Shown: piece by piece, positions 34,986-44,780 of the stretch
Numbering within the stretch: the first letter of the stretch is position 1
Layout of the letters: the number at the start of each line of letters is the position of its first letter
Assembly (NCBI GenBank): GCA_965603495.1
Contig: CBFDDF010000012.1
Location: 1-64,000, forward strand
Origin: Thiomicrorhabdus sp965603495
Lineage (GTDB): Bacteria; Pseudomonadota; Gammaproteobacteria; Thiomicrospirales; Thiomicrospiraceae
Length of the DNA stretch: 64,000 nucleotides
Direction of reading: 5' to 3'
Notes under the pieces: generated by a model
The model's input: only the letters and a program-made list of their open reading frames with translations
The model's database searches: none
What the model was told of the DNA's origin: nothing
Made by a program: the position numbers and the translations under genes

Positions 34986-36953
34986 TTAGACCTCCTTTTG
35001 ATAGATTTCACTACCCGAAGCTCTAAATTCCTTAGACTTTTCAATCATGCCTTCTTTAATACTGTCTAACGAAATTTCAGTAATCTGTCCAGCCTGAGCT
35101 TTAGCGGTTTCTTGTGCTGCCGCATATTCACGGACTTCATGGGAGATTTTCATCGAACAGAATTTTGGCCCACACATCGAACAGAAATGGGCGACCTTAC
35201 CGGATTCTTGCGGGATCGTTTCATCGTGATAAGAACGAGCGCGTTCAGGATCAAGCCCCAAATTAAACTGATCTTCCCAACGGAATTCAAAACGGGCTTT
35301 GGATAAAGCATTGTCACGAATCTGTGCGCCAGGATGACCTTTTGCCAAATCGCCAGCATGGGCGGCAATCTTATAGGTCATCAAACCTTCTTTAACATCC
35401 TCTTTGTTCGGCAGACCTAAGTGTTCCTTTGGTGTGACATAGCACAACATAGCGCAACCATACCAACCGATATTGGCGGCACCAATCCCAGACGTAATGT
35501 GATCATAACCCGGTGCGATATCCGTGGTTAACGGCCCTAACGTATAGAAAGGCGCTTCCCCGCAGACTTCAAGTTGTTTTTCGACATTCTCTTTAATCAT
35601 ATGCAAAGGAATGTGCCCAGGGCCTTCGATAATGACTTGCACGTCATGCTTCCAGGCAATCTTGGTCAACTCACCTAGGGTTTCCAATTCTGCAAACTGC
35701 GCTTCATCATTGGCGTCGGCAACCGAACCTGGACGCAAACCATCGCCTAATGAGAAGGTGACGTCATAGGCTTTCATGATTTCGCAAATGTCTTCGAAAT
35801 GGGTATAAAGGAAGCTCTCTTCATGATGCGCTAGACACCATTTCGCCATAATCGAGCCGCCACGCGAGACGATGCCAGTAATACGTTTAGCGGTCATCGG
35901 CACATAACGCAGTAAAACACCGGCATGAATGGTGAAGTAATCGACGCCCTGCTCTGCTTGCTCGATTAGGGTGTCGCGAAAGACTTCCCAAGTCAGATCT
36001 TCAGCCACACCGTTAACCTTCTCTAGTGCTTGATAGATTGGCACAGTGCCGATTGGTACGGGTGAGTTACGCATAATCCATTCACGGGTTTCATGAATAT
36101 TACGGCCCGTAGACAGATCCATAACCGTATCCGCGCCCCACTTCGTCGACCACACCAGCTTTTCAACTTCTTCAGGAATGGACGAGCCCACCGAAGAGTT
36201 ACCGATATTTGCGTTAACTTTAATCAAGAAATTACGCCCGATAATCATCGGTTCACTTTCAGGGTGATTAATATTACAAGGAATCACCGCACGGCCACGC
36301 GCGACTTCATCGCGCACAAACTCAGGAGTGATCTCTTTAGGTAAAGCGGCACCAAATGACTGTCCAGCATGTTGCTGAGTCAGTAATTCATCCCGTAGTT
36401 CGGCACGTTGCATGTTTTCACGAATGGCTATGTATTCCATCTCTGGTGTGATAATACCTTGGCGAGCATAGTGCATTTGTGTGACGTTTTTGCCTGCTAA
36501 AGCGCGCTTTACCGTCGGTAAATGCTCAAAGCGGATGTGATCCAGCCCTTCATTTACCAGACGTTCTTGGGTGAATTTTGAGGTCACTGAATTTAAGGTT
36601 TCAGTATCGCCACGGCCTTCAATCCAAGATTTCCTGAGTTGCGGCAGGCCCTTATAGACATCAATCTCAATACTCGGGTCGGTATAAGCACCCGAGGTAT
36701 CATAGACATTAATCGGCTCATTCGGTTCTAACACCGGATTTTCATTGGTGCCGCCGGCAAAGGTATCGGTGACGGCTATTTGGCGCATACCGACTTTAAT
36801 ATCGTGGGTTTTACCCGAAACATAGATTTTTTTGGAATTAGGGAACGATTGACCTGAAACGTTTTGAATAAACGCTTCTGCCGACGCACGTCTTTCACGG
36901 CGATCGGTGCTTTTACGGTCAGTTGAGTTAGTATTTGTTTGATTGGTATTCAT
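34986..36953 (-). CDS. thiC: phosphomethylpyrimidine synthase ThiC
   Basis: Encodes 655 residues. ThiC is a radical-SAM enzyme that converts aminoimidazole ribotide to hydroxymethylpyrimidine phosphate. The C-terminal CSMCGPKFCSM binds the 4Fe-4S cluster, and EGPGHIP and the TIHAGVLLR region are family motifs. Full length. First gene of the thi operon under the TPP riboswitch. Confidence 0.98.
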   Translation of the reverse strand: MNTNQTNTNSTDRKSTDRRERRASAEAFIQNVSGQSFPNSKKIYVSGKTHDIKVGMRQIAVTDTFAGGTNENPVLEPNEPINVYDTSGAYTDPSIEIDVYKGLPQLRKSWIEGRGDTETLNSVTSKFTQERLVNEGLDHIRFEHLPTVKRALAGKNVTQMHYARQGIITPEMEYIAIRENMQRAELRDELLTQQHAGQSFGAALPKEITPEFVRDEVARGRAVIPCNINHPESEPMIIGRNFLIKVNANIGNSSVGSSIPEEVEKLVWSTKWGADTVMDLSTGRNIHETREWIMRNSPVPIGTVPIYQALEKVNGVAEDLTWEVFRDTLIEQAEQGVDYFTIHAGVLLRYVPMTAKRITGIVSRGGSIMAKWCLAHHEESFLYTHFEDICEIMKAYDVTFSLGDGLRPGSVADANDEAQFAELETLGELTKIAWKHDVQVIIEGPGHIPLHMIKENVEKQLEVCGEAPFYTLGPLTTDIAPGYDHITSGIGAANIGWYGCAMLCYVTPKEHLGLPNKEDVKEGLMTYKIAAHAGDLAKGHPGAQIRDNALSKARFEFRWEDQFNLGLDPERARSYHDETIPQESGKVAHFCSMCGPKFCSMKISHEVREYAAAQETAKAQAGQITEISLDSIKEGMIEKSKEFRASGSEIYQKEV

Positions 36954-37164
36954 GGCTCTGCCTTTTTAAAAAGAATTAAAAATAGGCGAAGCTCTTAGAC
37001 GATGTAGAAAACAGATGAAATTAAATGCGTGCTATAACAGGATTTTACAAGGATTCAGGGAGAGGCTTCAGTCGTCCGGATAGGTTACTTTGGACAGACT
37101 GTAAATCACTTCATCAATATAAATATCGTTGCAGCAATCATGAAATTTAAGAATAAATATCTGA

Positions 37165-37245
37165 TTGTTCCCTCCGCTGGTACTAACCAGTTCAGGTTCT
37201 ACGGATCCCGCTTTCGCGATCTCAGCCTAAAGGCACTCCGACAAA
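37165..37245 (-). promoter_or_regulatory. TPP riboswitch (THI element)
   Basis: On the minus strand the conserved aptamer segments appear in order: GGAGTGCC, GGCTGAGAT, GGGATCCGT, GAACCTGA, CTGGTTAGTACCAGCG and GGAGGGAAC. The aptamer begins within a few bases of the predicted transcript start. About 210 nt lie between it and thiC, which would hold the expression platform; I see no clear T-tract terminator there. Confidence 0.96.
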
Positions 37246-37256
37246 ATTTGAACTGT

Positions 37257-37284
37257 AGTATACCCAAAACATTTGCAAATACAA
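37257..37284 (-). promoter_or_regulatory. promoter of the thi operon
   Basis: TTGTAT (37279-37284), a 16-bp spacer and TATACT (37257-37262) on the minus strand put the start of transcription at the edge of the TPP aptamer. Confidence 0.7.
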
Positions 37285-37462
37285 GCAACCGGACACAACT
37301 CACAATTCGATTGCAAACTGGTACAATGCCTAGCTAATTTAATGCGCTATCTATGCCAGACGTGTAAAGCAGTCGAAATTCGTTATGCTATAAAAACGAT
37401 TGAAGACTGATTAAACACCAACCACCAACCAAAATTACCCAAGCAAATCACAGAGAAAAATC

Positions 37463-37984
37463 ATGTTTAAAATAGAAACCATTGACCCTAAAGTTTATAG
37501 AAAGAAAACCCGTAACGCGACGCTGATCGTCATGTTGATGTTTATAATCATCGGGTTTGGAACCGCGCATTTGGCAGTAACGACCTTAGGTGAATATTCA
37601 AATAATAAACTGGTATTGAATTTATTGGGGGCGTTTGTCGGCTTAATGATTACTGGTTTAATCGTCAAAACCTGGTTTGCGGATAAAGCGTGGATGAAGG
37701 AATCGATGTATTCGTGGCGCTTAAAAAGAAACTTGATGTACGTCACTAATGTCCTGCAAAAGGTCAAAGATCAAGTCGAGAAAAATGATGAACATGCCAT
37801 GAAAATTCTACGCTTTTATCACTTGGGACTGGAACAGATGCATCAATTAGAAGACAACAACCATGCCTTGATTGATTTGGGGGCTGAAAAACGTGCACTT
37901 GAAGTCAAGATGACGGAGCTAGGACAGGAACTGAATCAAACAGAATTTGATCCACAGTGGGTCGAAATATATAAAGCGGATTAA
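37463..37984 (+). CDS. DUF3087 family membrane protein
   Basis: Encodes 173 residues. Two transmembrane helices (about 20-40 and 53-70) follow a short cytoplasmic start (MFKIETIDPKVYRKKTRN), and a helical C-terminal cytoplasmic domain is rich in charged residues. Length and layout match DUF3087, a gammaproteobacterial family of unknown function. It converges with hrpA. Confidence 0.78.
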   Translation: MFKIETIDPKVYRKKTRNATLIVMLMFIIIGFGTAHLAVTTLGEYSNNKLVLNLLGAFVGLMITGLIVKTWFADKAWMKESMYSWRLKRNLMYVTNVLQKVKDQVEKNDEHAMKILRFYHLGLEQMHQLEDNNHALIDLGAEKRALEVKMTELGQELNQTEFDPQWVEIYKAD

Positions 37985-38012
37985 TCTCAACAAAAAAGAT
38001 GATTTAAGACGC

Positions 38013-38039
38013 ATTAAAGCACTATTACAGCGCTTTAAT
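38013..38039 (+). terminator. possible terminator after DUF3087 gene
   Basis: ATTAAAGC and GCTTTAAT arms with an 11-nt loop are followed by CTTCTTTT on the plus strand. It overlaps the 3' end of hrpA, which is read from the other side. Confidence 0.5.
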
Positions 38040-41000
38040 CTTCTTTTCGATACGGGGCACAGAAATCGGCATTAAGGTTTTCATCGGCTGTGCAAACAGT
38101 GACAACCTTAACTCCTCAATCAACCAGCGGATTTCGACCAGGCCTGGTAGGTTTTGATAAGCTGATTCTTGAGCTAAGGCTTGATAAGCCTTTAACACAG
38201 GTTGAATCTGCCGAATCGCTAATTGATCTTTACTCGGCTCTTGCTCTATCTTATCCAAACGCACTTCCAAACCTTTCAAGTAACGGCTGATTTGCTTGAA
38301 CCACTCCTCTGGCGTATTCCTCACAAAATCCTTGGAGATTAGGGCGTCTAACTGTTGTTGAACATCCGCAATCGAAGCCAACCAACGTGGATTAACACGT
38401 CCCCTTACCCGCTTGGCAATCGCCTGATGTTGGGTAAAAATGGCATTGACCTGTACTGCAACCGCTTGCGCAGACTCAACCCAATGCAGCCGCACGTTTT
38501 CCAACGTGGCTTCATAATCCGTTTGACGGCGTACTTTTTCAGGATGCGGCACTAACTGATGTAACGCACGGTCAATCACCTGCTGGGTTAAATCCTGACA
38601 AGTGCCGTAGGGTGCATAACATAAACAGGCCTTTTGCAAAGGTAGCTTTTTTTGCAGATACTTGAGTTTATCCATCAACTCAGTGCGAATCAAAAACAAC
38701 ACCGCCTCAGCATGTGATTCTAAGGCACCCACTTCATCGCCCATCAACTCCAAACTAAGCCTCTCACCCTGACATTGTAAAGCGGGATAAGCAACCATCT
38801 CAACGCCATGGCTTTTGATAGTTTGTGAGTCCGCTAAATCGCCAAAATCCCATTCCCTGATGAGGGTACTGCTCTGTTTTTTTCGAGACTGATGTTGTTG
38901 AATTTTGGCATCGACTAGATGCTGATACTGAGATTTTAAGAGACTCAGACTGGCATCTTCTGAAATAACCTTGCCCTTATCGTCTTGTAAAACAAAAAAC
39001 GGTAACAGATAATCTGGCAGCTCAATCGCTTCAAAATCACTCGATGACACTTTCAGGTTTCCACGGCGATTCAGTGCCCATACCAGTTGATTGAGATAGG
39101 ACTCTTTACGGCCACTTTTAACGGTTTTTTCCGGAGACATTTCTGACAACACCAACTCCGCATAATGTGGCGCAGGTATAAACTGTTTTCTAAGTTGTTT
39201 CGGTAATGCCTTGATATAAAAAGCAGTCTTCTCTTTTAGTAGTCCAGGCGTTAACCATTCAAAATCACTTTCTTGCAGTAAATTTAGGCTCGACAATGGG
39301 ATATGATAAATCAAGCCATCACGCTTCTGACCCGGTTCAAAATGGTAATCCACCGCAAAGTTCAATTGATTGGAAAGCTGTATTTGATCCGGAAATTCTT
39401 TTAGGAAATCCGCGTTTGCTTCCTGCTTCATCAAGTCATTTTCAGTTAAGAAAAGTGCCTCTAACTTCTCAGGTGCTTCTCGCAAGCATTTCTTAACCCA
39501 CTTATCTAACGCCGGCTGGCTGAAGATATGTTTAGGAATGCGCTCATCATAGAATTGATAAAGCACTTCATCATCCACCAGGAAATCCGGACGACGTAAT
39601 TTATGCTCAAGCTTCTCTATTTTCTCAATCAAGGTTTGGTTATGCTTAAAAAAGGCAGCGCGCGTTAATAGCTCACCCTCCACTAAACCATGACGAATGA
39701 AAAGTTTATGTGATTCCACCGGATTAATCGGTCCGTAATTACAGTGGCGTCGATTGACGATGGGTAAACCGTACAGCGTAATCGATTCAAAGGCACCAAC
39801 TTGCCCGTTTTTCTTTTGCCAATGCGGGTCACTGTAGCTGTGCTTAATCAAATGCTTGGCAAGGCTTTCTATCCATTGGATATCGATAGCAGCATTGTTG
39901 CGCGCATACAGTTTCGTCGTCTCGACCAACTCGCCTGCCAAAAGCCACTTAGGCTTGCGCTTATAAAGACTGGAACTCGGATGGATAAACAGTTTGGTAT
40001 TACGTGCACCGATATAAGATTTATCATCGTCTCGTAAAGCCACATTGCCTAGTAGACCCGCCAATAAGGATTTATGTACGGCAACACTGTGCAAATCGCT
40101 GAGGCGTTCTTTGACGACATTTCCTTCAGTGACCTCTTCAAATAAGTGTAATTGGCCTACACGCATACCGATACGCTTAAGACTCTGCTCAATCTGCATC
40201 GTCAACTCATGCCACTCTTTCATACGCATATAAGAGAGGAAGTTGGTTTTGCACAGTTTTCGCAGCTTATTTTCTGAAAGATGGCGGCGTTGATACTCAT
40301 AAAACTGCCATAGATTTAAAAAGAACAAGAAATCAGAACGTTCATCTTCAAAGGGTTTATGTGCAATTCTTGCGGCCTGCATAGTGGTTTGATTGATATC
40401 ACGTGGATCCTGAATACTCAATGCCGAAGCGATGACAATCAACTCCGCCAATACGCCGTTCTTATCTGCTTCGACCACCATTTTGGCGACACTTGGATCG
40501 ACCGGCAGTTTGGCGATCTGACGGCCTTCTGCCGTTAAGCGGCGCTGCTCATCCAAAGCGCCTAACTCATGTAACTGACGATAACCATCATTCACCGATT
40601 TATCGGAAGGCGCCTCAATAAACGGAAAGTGCTTCACATCGCCTAAAGACAATTGCGCCATCGTCAGAATGACGGAAGATAATGAGGTACGATGAATTTC
40701 AGGGTCGGTAAATTCTGGTCGTGAGTTAAAGCTTGCTTCATCATATAGGCGAATACAAATCCCGGCACTGACTCGTCCACAACGGCCTTTACGTTGATTA
40801 GCAGAGGCTTGCGATATTTTCTCGATCGGCAAGCGTTGTACTTTGTTACGCACACTGTAGCGACTGATTCTCACCAGGCCTGGGTCAACCACATACTTAA
40901 TACCCGGCACGGTTAACGAAGTTTCGGCAACGTTAGTACTGAGAATAATGCGGCGTTTTTGCGAGATTTTAAAGATCTTTTGTTGTTCGGTCATCGACAA

Positions 41001-42005
41001 ACGTGCATACAAGGGTACGACTTCGGTGTTTTTCAGGTTACGTTTGCGTAATACCTCGGCAGTTTCTTTAATGTCACGTTCACCGACCTGAAACACCAAT
41101 ACGTCACCAAAGGGGTCTTCTAGCGCCAGTTCATCAATCGCATCGGCAATGCCGGTGGTCATATCCTGCTCTATCTCATTGCCGGCATCATCTTCATAAG
41201 AGGATAACGGTCGATAACGCAATTCAACTGGATAGGTACGCCCAGAAACCTCCACTATCGGGGGGCGCTTACCGTTGAGGGTAAAGTGGTCGGCAAACCG
41301 TTGAGTGTCGATTGTTGCCGAAGTGATAATAACTTTTAAATCAGCACGTTTGAGTAATAGCTGTTTCAGAATACCCAATAGGAAATCGATATTGATACTG
41401 CGCTCATGCGCTTCATCGATAATAATCGTGTCATATTGCATGAGCATTTGATCATTCTGAATTTCAGCCAGTAAAATCCCGTCGGTCATGACCTTAATTA
41501 AACTATGCGCTTTGACTAAATCTAAAAATCGCACCTGATAACCGACGATATCCCCAAGTTGCCCGCCTAACTCTTCGGCGATACGTTCGGACACGCTACG
41601 CGCTGCCAATCGTCTTGGCTGGGTACAACCTATTCTGCCACGTACACCTAATCCAGCTTCTAAACAAATCTTAGGAATCTGCGTGGTTTTACCTGAACCA
41701 GTCTCTCCCGCTATCACCACCACCTGGTTGTCGCGAATAAGCTTGACCAGTTCATCTTTTTTAGCGGCAACCGGTAAAGAATCATCATATTCAATCTTAG
41801 GCACACTATTACGGCGTTTTTCAACCTGCTGAATAGATGATTGAACTTGGTTCGCCCAATTCAACCAGGCCTGGTCAGTTTCCTTGAGCGTCTTAAGATC
41901 CAACCTGCTTAATGCATTTTGCAGGCGCGAACGATCTTTAATCAGACAGGCATCCAACAGCTTGGATAACGCATTTTTTTGAACAGTAAAGGAAACTTCA
42001 GACAT
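38025..42005 (-). CDS. hrpA: ATP-dependent RNA helicase HrpA
   Basis: Encodes 1326 residues, close to E. coli HrpA (1300). The DEAH-box helicase core has GETGSGKTTQ, DEAHERS, SATID, STNVAETSLT and the QRKGRCGR motif VI. The helicase-associated winged-helix and OB-fold domains and the long HrpA-specific C-terminal part follow. HrpA acts on mRNA and stalled ribosomes. Two perfect copies (38137, 41864) and one 11/12 copy (40873) of ACCAGGCCTGGT lie inside. Confidence 0.97.
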   Translation of the reverse strand: MSEVSFTVQKNALSKLLDACLIKDRSRLQNALSRLDLKTLKETDQAWLNWANQVQSSIQQVEKRRNSVPKIEYDDSLPVAAKKDELVKLIRDNQVVVIAGETGSGKTTQIPKICLEAGLGVRGRIGCTQPRRLAARSVSERIAEELGGQLGDIVGYQVRFLDLVKAHSLIKVMTDGILLAEIQNDQMLMQYDTIIIDEAHERSINIDFLLGILKQLLLKRADLKVIITSATIDTQRFADHFTLNGKRPPIVEVSGRTYPVELRYRPLSSYEDDAGNEIEQDMTTGIADAIDELALEDPFGDVLVFQVGERDIKETAEVLRKRNLKNTEVVPLYARLSMTEQQKIFKISQKRRIILSTNVAETSLTVPGIKYVVDPGLVRISRYSVRNKVQRLPIEKISQASANQRKGRCGRVSAGICIRLYDEASFNSRPEFTDPEIHRTSLSSVILTMAQLSLGDVKHFPFIEAPSDKSVNDGYRQLHELGALDEQRRLTAEGRQIAKLPVDPSVAKMVVEADKNGVLAELIVIASALSIQDPRDINQTTMQAARIAHKPFEDERSDFLFFLNLWQFYEYQRRHLSENKLRKLCKTNFLSYMRMKEWHELTMQIEQSLKRIGMRVGQLHLFEEVTEGNVVKERLSDLHSVAVHKSLLAGLLGNVALRDDDKSYIGARNTKLFIHPSSSLYKRKPKWLLAGELVETTKLYARNNAAIDIQWIESLAKHLIKHSYSDPHWQKKNGQVGAFESITLYGLPIVNRRHCNYGPINPVESHKLFIRHGLVEGELLTRAAFFKHNQTLIEKIEKLEHKLRRPDFLVDDEVLYQFYDERIPKHIFSQPALDKWVKKCLREAPEKLEALFLTENDLMKQEANADFLKEFPDQIQLSNQLNFAVDYHFEPGQKRDGLIYHIPLSSLNLLQESDFEWLTPGLLKEKTAFYIKALPKQLRKQFIPAPHYAELVLSEMSPEKTVKSGRKESYLNQLVWALNRRGNLKVSSSDFEAIELPDYLLPFFVLQDDKGKVISEDASLSLLKSQYQHLVDAKIQQHQSRKKQSSTLIREWDFGDLADSQTIKSHGVEMVAYPALQCQGERLSLELMGDEVGALESHAEAVLFLIRTELMDKLKYLQKKLPLQKACLCYAPYGTCQDLTQQVIDRALHQLVPHPEKVRRQTDYEATLENVRLHWVESAQAVAVQVNAIFTQHQAIAKRVRGRVNPRWLASIADVQQQLDALISKDFVRNTPEEWFKQISRYLKGLEVRLDKIEQEPSKDQLAIRQIQPVLKAYQALAQESAYQNLPGLVEIRWLIEELRLSLFAQPMKTLMPISVPRIEKKIKAL

Positions 42006-42041
42006 AGTTGACGGGGATACTTTTTACCAGGATAATGATTA

Positions 42042-42071
42042 GTTAAGCACTTGCTTATATCTATGCTTAAC
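42042..42071. promoter_or_regulatory. inverted repeat between hrpA and the persulfide dioxygenase gene
   Basis: GTTAAGCA (42042-42049) and TGCTTAAC (42064-42071) are perfect 8-bp inverted arms 14 bp apart. The region is divergent, so this could be an operator or a hairpin in the hrpA leader. A TATTAT box at 42118-42123 may be the -10 of the downstream gene. Confidence 0.4.
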
Positions 42072-42149
42072 GCACACGTATATTGCACAAAATACTTCAT
42101 GAAATTCAATTGAAACGTATTATAGCAAATAAACCACAAGGCTCTTAGC

Positions 42150-42842
42150 ATGAAAATCCGTCAACTGTTTGATTATGAGACCTGGACTTACACCTATTTA
42201 ATTTGGGATGAAGCCACTAAAGAGGCCGCTGTCATTGACTCCGTTTTAGAGCGTCTTGAGCGTGATATGCAACATATCAAAGAGTTAGGTTTGAATGTTA
42301 AATACCTTTTAGAAACCCATATTCATGCTGACCATATAACCGGTGCCGGCCCGATGCGTAAGCAAACCAAGGGACAAATTGTCGTCCATAAAAATTCTGG
42401 CTCTGAATGTGCGGATGTTCTAGCGGTTGAAGGCGATATTTTCGAACTGGGTAATCAAGAAATTAAAGTTCTGCATACTCCAGGACATACCAATAATGAC
42501 ATTACCTACCTCATTGAAGGTGCGGCGTTTACCGGTGATACCTTATTGGTTCGAGATTGTGGGCGCACCGACTTTCAACTCGGCAGTAACGAAGATCTGT
42601 TTCATTCACTGACAGAGAAGCTTTTCACGCTTCCCGAAGAGACCATGGTGTTTCCTGCGCATGACTACAAAGGTTTTAGCCAATCGACCATTGGTGAAGA
42701 AAAACAGTTCAATACCCGTGTGGGTTCAGGTAAATCGTTCCAAGATTTCTCTACCACCATGGACAACTTAAACCTACCGAACCCAAAACGTATCCACATC
42801 GCTGTTCCCGGCAATATGCAGTGCGGAAACTTGGACGACTAG
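42150..42842 (+). CDS. persulfide dioxygenase (ETHE1/Blh type MBL-fold enzyme)
   Basis: Encodes 230 residues. THIHADHITGA, HTPGHTNNDI, TGDTLLV and PAHDYKGF supply the single-iron site of the ETHE1/Blh branch of the metallo-beta-lactamase fold, and RTDFQLGS and the C-terminal VPGNMQCG are typical of it. The enzyme oxidises glutathione persulfide to sulfite. It fits with SQR elsewhere in the window as a second step of sulfide detoxification. It is monocistronic, with a strong terminator. Confidence 0.92.
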   Translation: MKIRQLFDYETWTYTYLIWDEATKEAAVIDSVLERLERDMQHIKELGLNVKYLLETHIHADHITGAGPMRKQTKGQIVVHKNSGSECADVLAVEGDIFELGNQEIKVLHTPGHTNNDITYLIEGAAFTGDTLLVRDCGRTDFQLGSNEDLFHSLTEKLFTLPEETMVFPAHDYKGFSQSTIGEEKQFNTRVGSGKSFQDFSTTMDNLNLPNPKRIHIAVPGNMQCGNLDD

Positions 42843-42867
42843 TTTTCATATCACAGTTTAAAAGCCA

Positions 42868-42909
42868 GATACAAAAAAGCCTCATAAATCTGAGGCTTTT
42901 TTGTATCTG
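42868..42909. terminator. bidirectional terminator
   Basis: An 18-bp perfect stem (AGATACAAAAAAGCCTCA with its complement) and a TAAATC loop serve the persulfide dioxygenase gene on the plus strand and the FKBP gene on the minus strand. In 42910-43043 I see no gene. Confidence 0.92.
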
Positions 42910-43043
42910 AAATTCAGATTTTACCCTTCACTAGGTTTGGGCTGAGCGCAATCAATTCAAGGCAAAATAAGGGAGTGTACAAATGTACTCGACCGTTTTT
43001 AACGCAGAAGTGACTGTTCTCAGCACGAACCGGAAAGGTGAAA

Positions 43044-43469
43044 TTAGTGGACTTCTAGGACTTCTACTTTGTAGTCTAATGTCTGATCTGCTAATGGATG
43101 ATTCCCATCAAGATAAACTTTATCTTCACTGATTTCAATAATACGGAAAACAATAGTTTCACCATCTGGGTCTTCCGTTTCAACGGTTGAACCAACCTCT
43201 AATGCGACATCATCTTCAAAGTTTTCTGGACCCGCAAAAACAACCAAATCATCATTAGTCACACCATAAGCTTTTTCCGGTGGAATTGTGACTTTTGCAG
43301 AGAATCCAGGCTCTTCTCCCTCTAAAAACTCCTCAAGGCCTTCGATAATTTCACCTTCGCCCTGAATATAGATTACTGGCTCGCCATCAAAGGTAGAGTC
43401 GATGACTTCACCGCTTTCATCACGTAGCTCATAGTGGAATGTAACGCGACTGCCTTTTTTAATTCTCAT
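43044..43469 (-). CDS. FKBP-type peptidyl-prolyl isomerase, SlpA-like
   Basis: Encodes 141 residues. An FKBP fold with the SlyD/SlpA flap insertion: FHYELRDESGEVIDST, EGEIIEGLEEFLEG, KAYGV and YLDGNHPLADQTL. Unlike the SlyD at 20488-20970, it has no His-rich tail. It is strongly acidic. It diverges from dnaQ. Confidence 0.9.
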   Translation of the reverse strand: MRIKKGSRVTFHYELRDESGEVIDSTFDGEPVIYIQGEGEIIEGLEEFLEGEEPGFSAKVTIPPEKAYGVTNDDLVVFAGPENFEDDVALEVGSTVETEDPDGETIVFRIIEISEDKVYLDGNHPLADQTLDYKVEVLEVH

Positions 43470-43537
43470 AACTCGTACCCTTTGGTCATTTTTTGCATTA
43501 AAATAATGAGCGATATTTTACCGTAAAGAGAACTCAA

Positions 43538-44242
43538 ATGCGTCAGATTCTACTAGATACCGAAACCACCGGTTTTGACCCCCATACAGGCGACAGAATT
43601 GTCGAAATTGGTGCGGTAGAGCTCATCAAACGTAAACTAACCCACAACAATTACCACCAATATGTCTTTCCTGAGCGTTCAGTACCTCAAGATGCGATTG
43701 ATGTTCACGGTATTACCGACAGCTTTCTAAAAGATAAGCCTCTATTTTCAGCCATCGTTGAAGACTTTATGGAGTATGTCAGTGGGGCTGAGTTGATTAT
43801 TCACAATGCGCCGTTCGATGTGGGCTTTATCAACAAGGAACTCTCTTTATTAAAGAAGAACAGATGGGGCAAGATTGAAGATCATTGCATTATCACTGAC
43901 TCGCTTAAAATGGCGAGGAAGACTTACCCTGGACAACGTAACTCGCTAGATGCTTTGTGCAAGCGTCTCGGAATTGATAACTCTAACAGAACATTGCATG
44001 GCGCGTTACTCGATTCGGAAATCCTAGCGGATGTATACCTGACAATGACGGGCGGACAGACGGCCCTGTCGCTCAACAGTGATTCTGCAGAAAACGACAG
44101 TAACAATACGGCCATTTCTCTGGCCAACCCGCAAAATAGAAAACCTTTACGTGTATTGCTGGCCAACCAGGATGAACTCTCTAGGCATCAGAAAAAACTC
44201 TCTGAAATTTCTAGCAAATATGAACAAGAGATAAACTGGTAA
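43538..44242 (+). CDS. dnaQ: DNA polymerase III epsilon subunit (3'-5' proofreading exonuclease)
   Basis: Encodes 234 residues. DEDDh exonuclease motifs are visible: LDTETTGF, HNAPFDVGF and, near the C-terminal side, LHGALLDSEILADVY. The C-terminal alpha-binding tail follows. GAGAACTC precedes the ATG. It faces rnhA tail to tail (the genes converge), part of the conserved mltD-gloB-yafS-rnhA-dnaQ neighbourhood. Confidence 0.97.
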   Translation: MRQILLDTETTGFDPHTGDRIVEIGAVELIKRKLTHNNYHQYVFPERSVPQDAIDVHGITDSFLKDKPLFSAIVEDFMEYVSGAELIIHNAPFDVGFINKELSLLKKNRWGKIEDHCIITDSLKMARKTYPGQRNSLDALCKRLGIDNSNRTLHGALLDSEILADVYLTMTGGQTALSLNSDSAENDSNNTAISLANPQNRKPLRVLLANQDELSRHQKKLSEISSKYEQEINW

Positions 44243-44285
44243 AATACTCGTTTAGTTCTGTAACTTATTATTGATCAGCAACACA

Positions 44286-44738
44286 TTACAAACCGAGTAA
44301 TTCATCAATCGCTAAGTTGGCTAGCTCGTCAACCCTTTCATTCTCGGGATGACCCGAATGGCCTTTTACCCAAAACCACTCTACCTGATGTTGCTGAATC
44401 GCTTGATCTAATCGTTGCCACAACTCTTGGTTTTTGACAGGTTTGTTAGCAGCCGTTTTCCAGCCCTTCTTTTTCCAGCCAGCGACCCATAAAGTGATGC
44501 CATTTTTAACGTACTGAGAGTCCGTCGTGATGCGTGCTTTACAAGGCCGGTTCAACAACTCAAAAGCCTGTATCGCGGCCATCAATTCCATTTGATTATT
44601 GGTGGTCAGCTTTTGAAATCCTTTGAGCTCTTTGACATGCTCTCCATAGCGCATAAAAACACCCCAACCCCCAGGCCCAGGATTACCTCGGCAACCCCCA
44701 TCGGTATATATTTCAACCACTTGCTTAATATCTATCAT
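44286..44738 (-). CDS. rnhA: ribonuclease HI
   Basis: Encodes 150 residues. IYTDGGCRGNPGPGGWG, ELMAAIQAFELL and TDSQYVKNGI carry the catalytic Asp/Glu/Asp, and VKGHSGHPENERVDELA has the active-site His loop and final Asp. It cleaves RNA in RNA-DNA hybrids. It lies 42 bp after the YafS-like methyltransferase gene on the same strand. Confidence 0.97.
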   Translation of the reverse strand: MIDIKQVVEIYTDGGCRGNPGPGGWGVFMRYGEHVKELKGFQKLTTNNQMELMAAIQAFELLNRPCKARITTDSQYVKNGITLWVAGWKKKGWKTAANKPVKNQELWQRLDQAIQQHQVEWFWVKGHSGHPENERVDELANLAIDELLGL

Positions 44739-44780
44739 TTACATTCTAAACCAATCAACACGACTAACGTTGCCAATGCA

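Noticed and set aside
32664..36953. A possible frameshift where the thiO frame overlaps the end of thiC.
   Set aside because: The overlap is an artefact of extending the frame upstream; starting at the TTG or ATG near 34980 leaves intact adjacent genes.
37140..37337. A 65-codon plus-strand ORF upstream of the DUF3087 gene.
   Set aside because: It is antisense to the TPP riboswitch, which fully explains the sequence conservation here.
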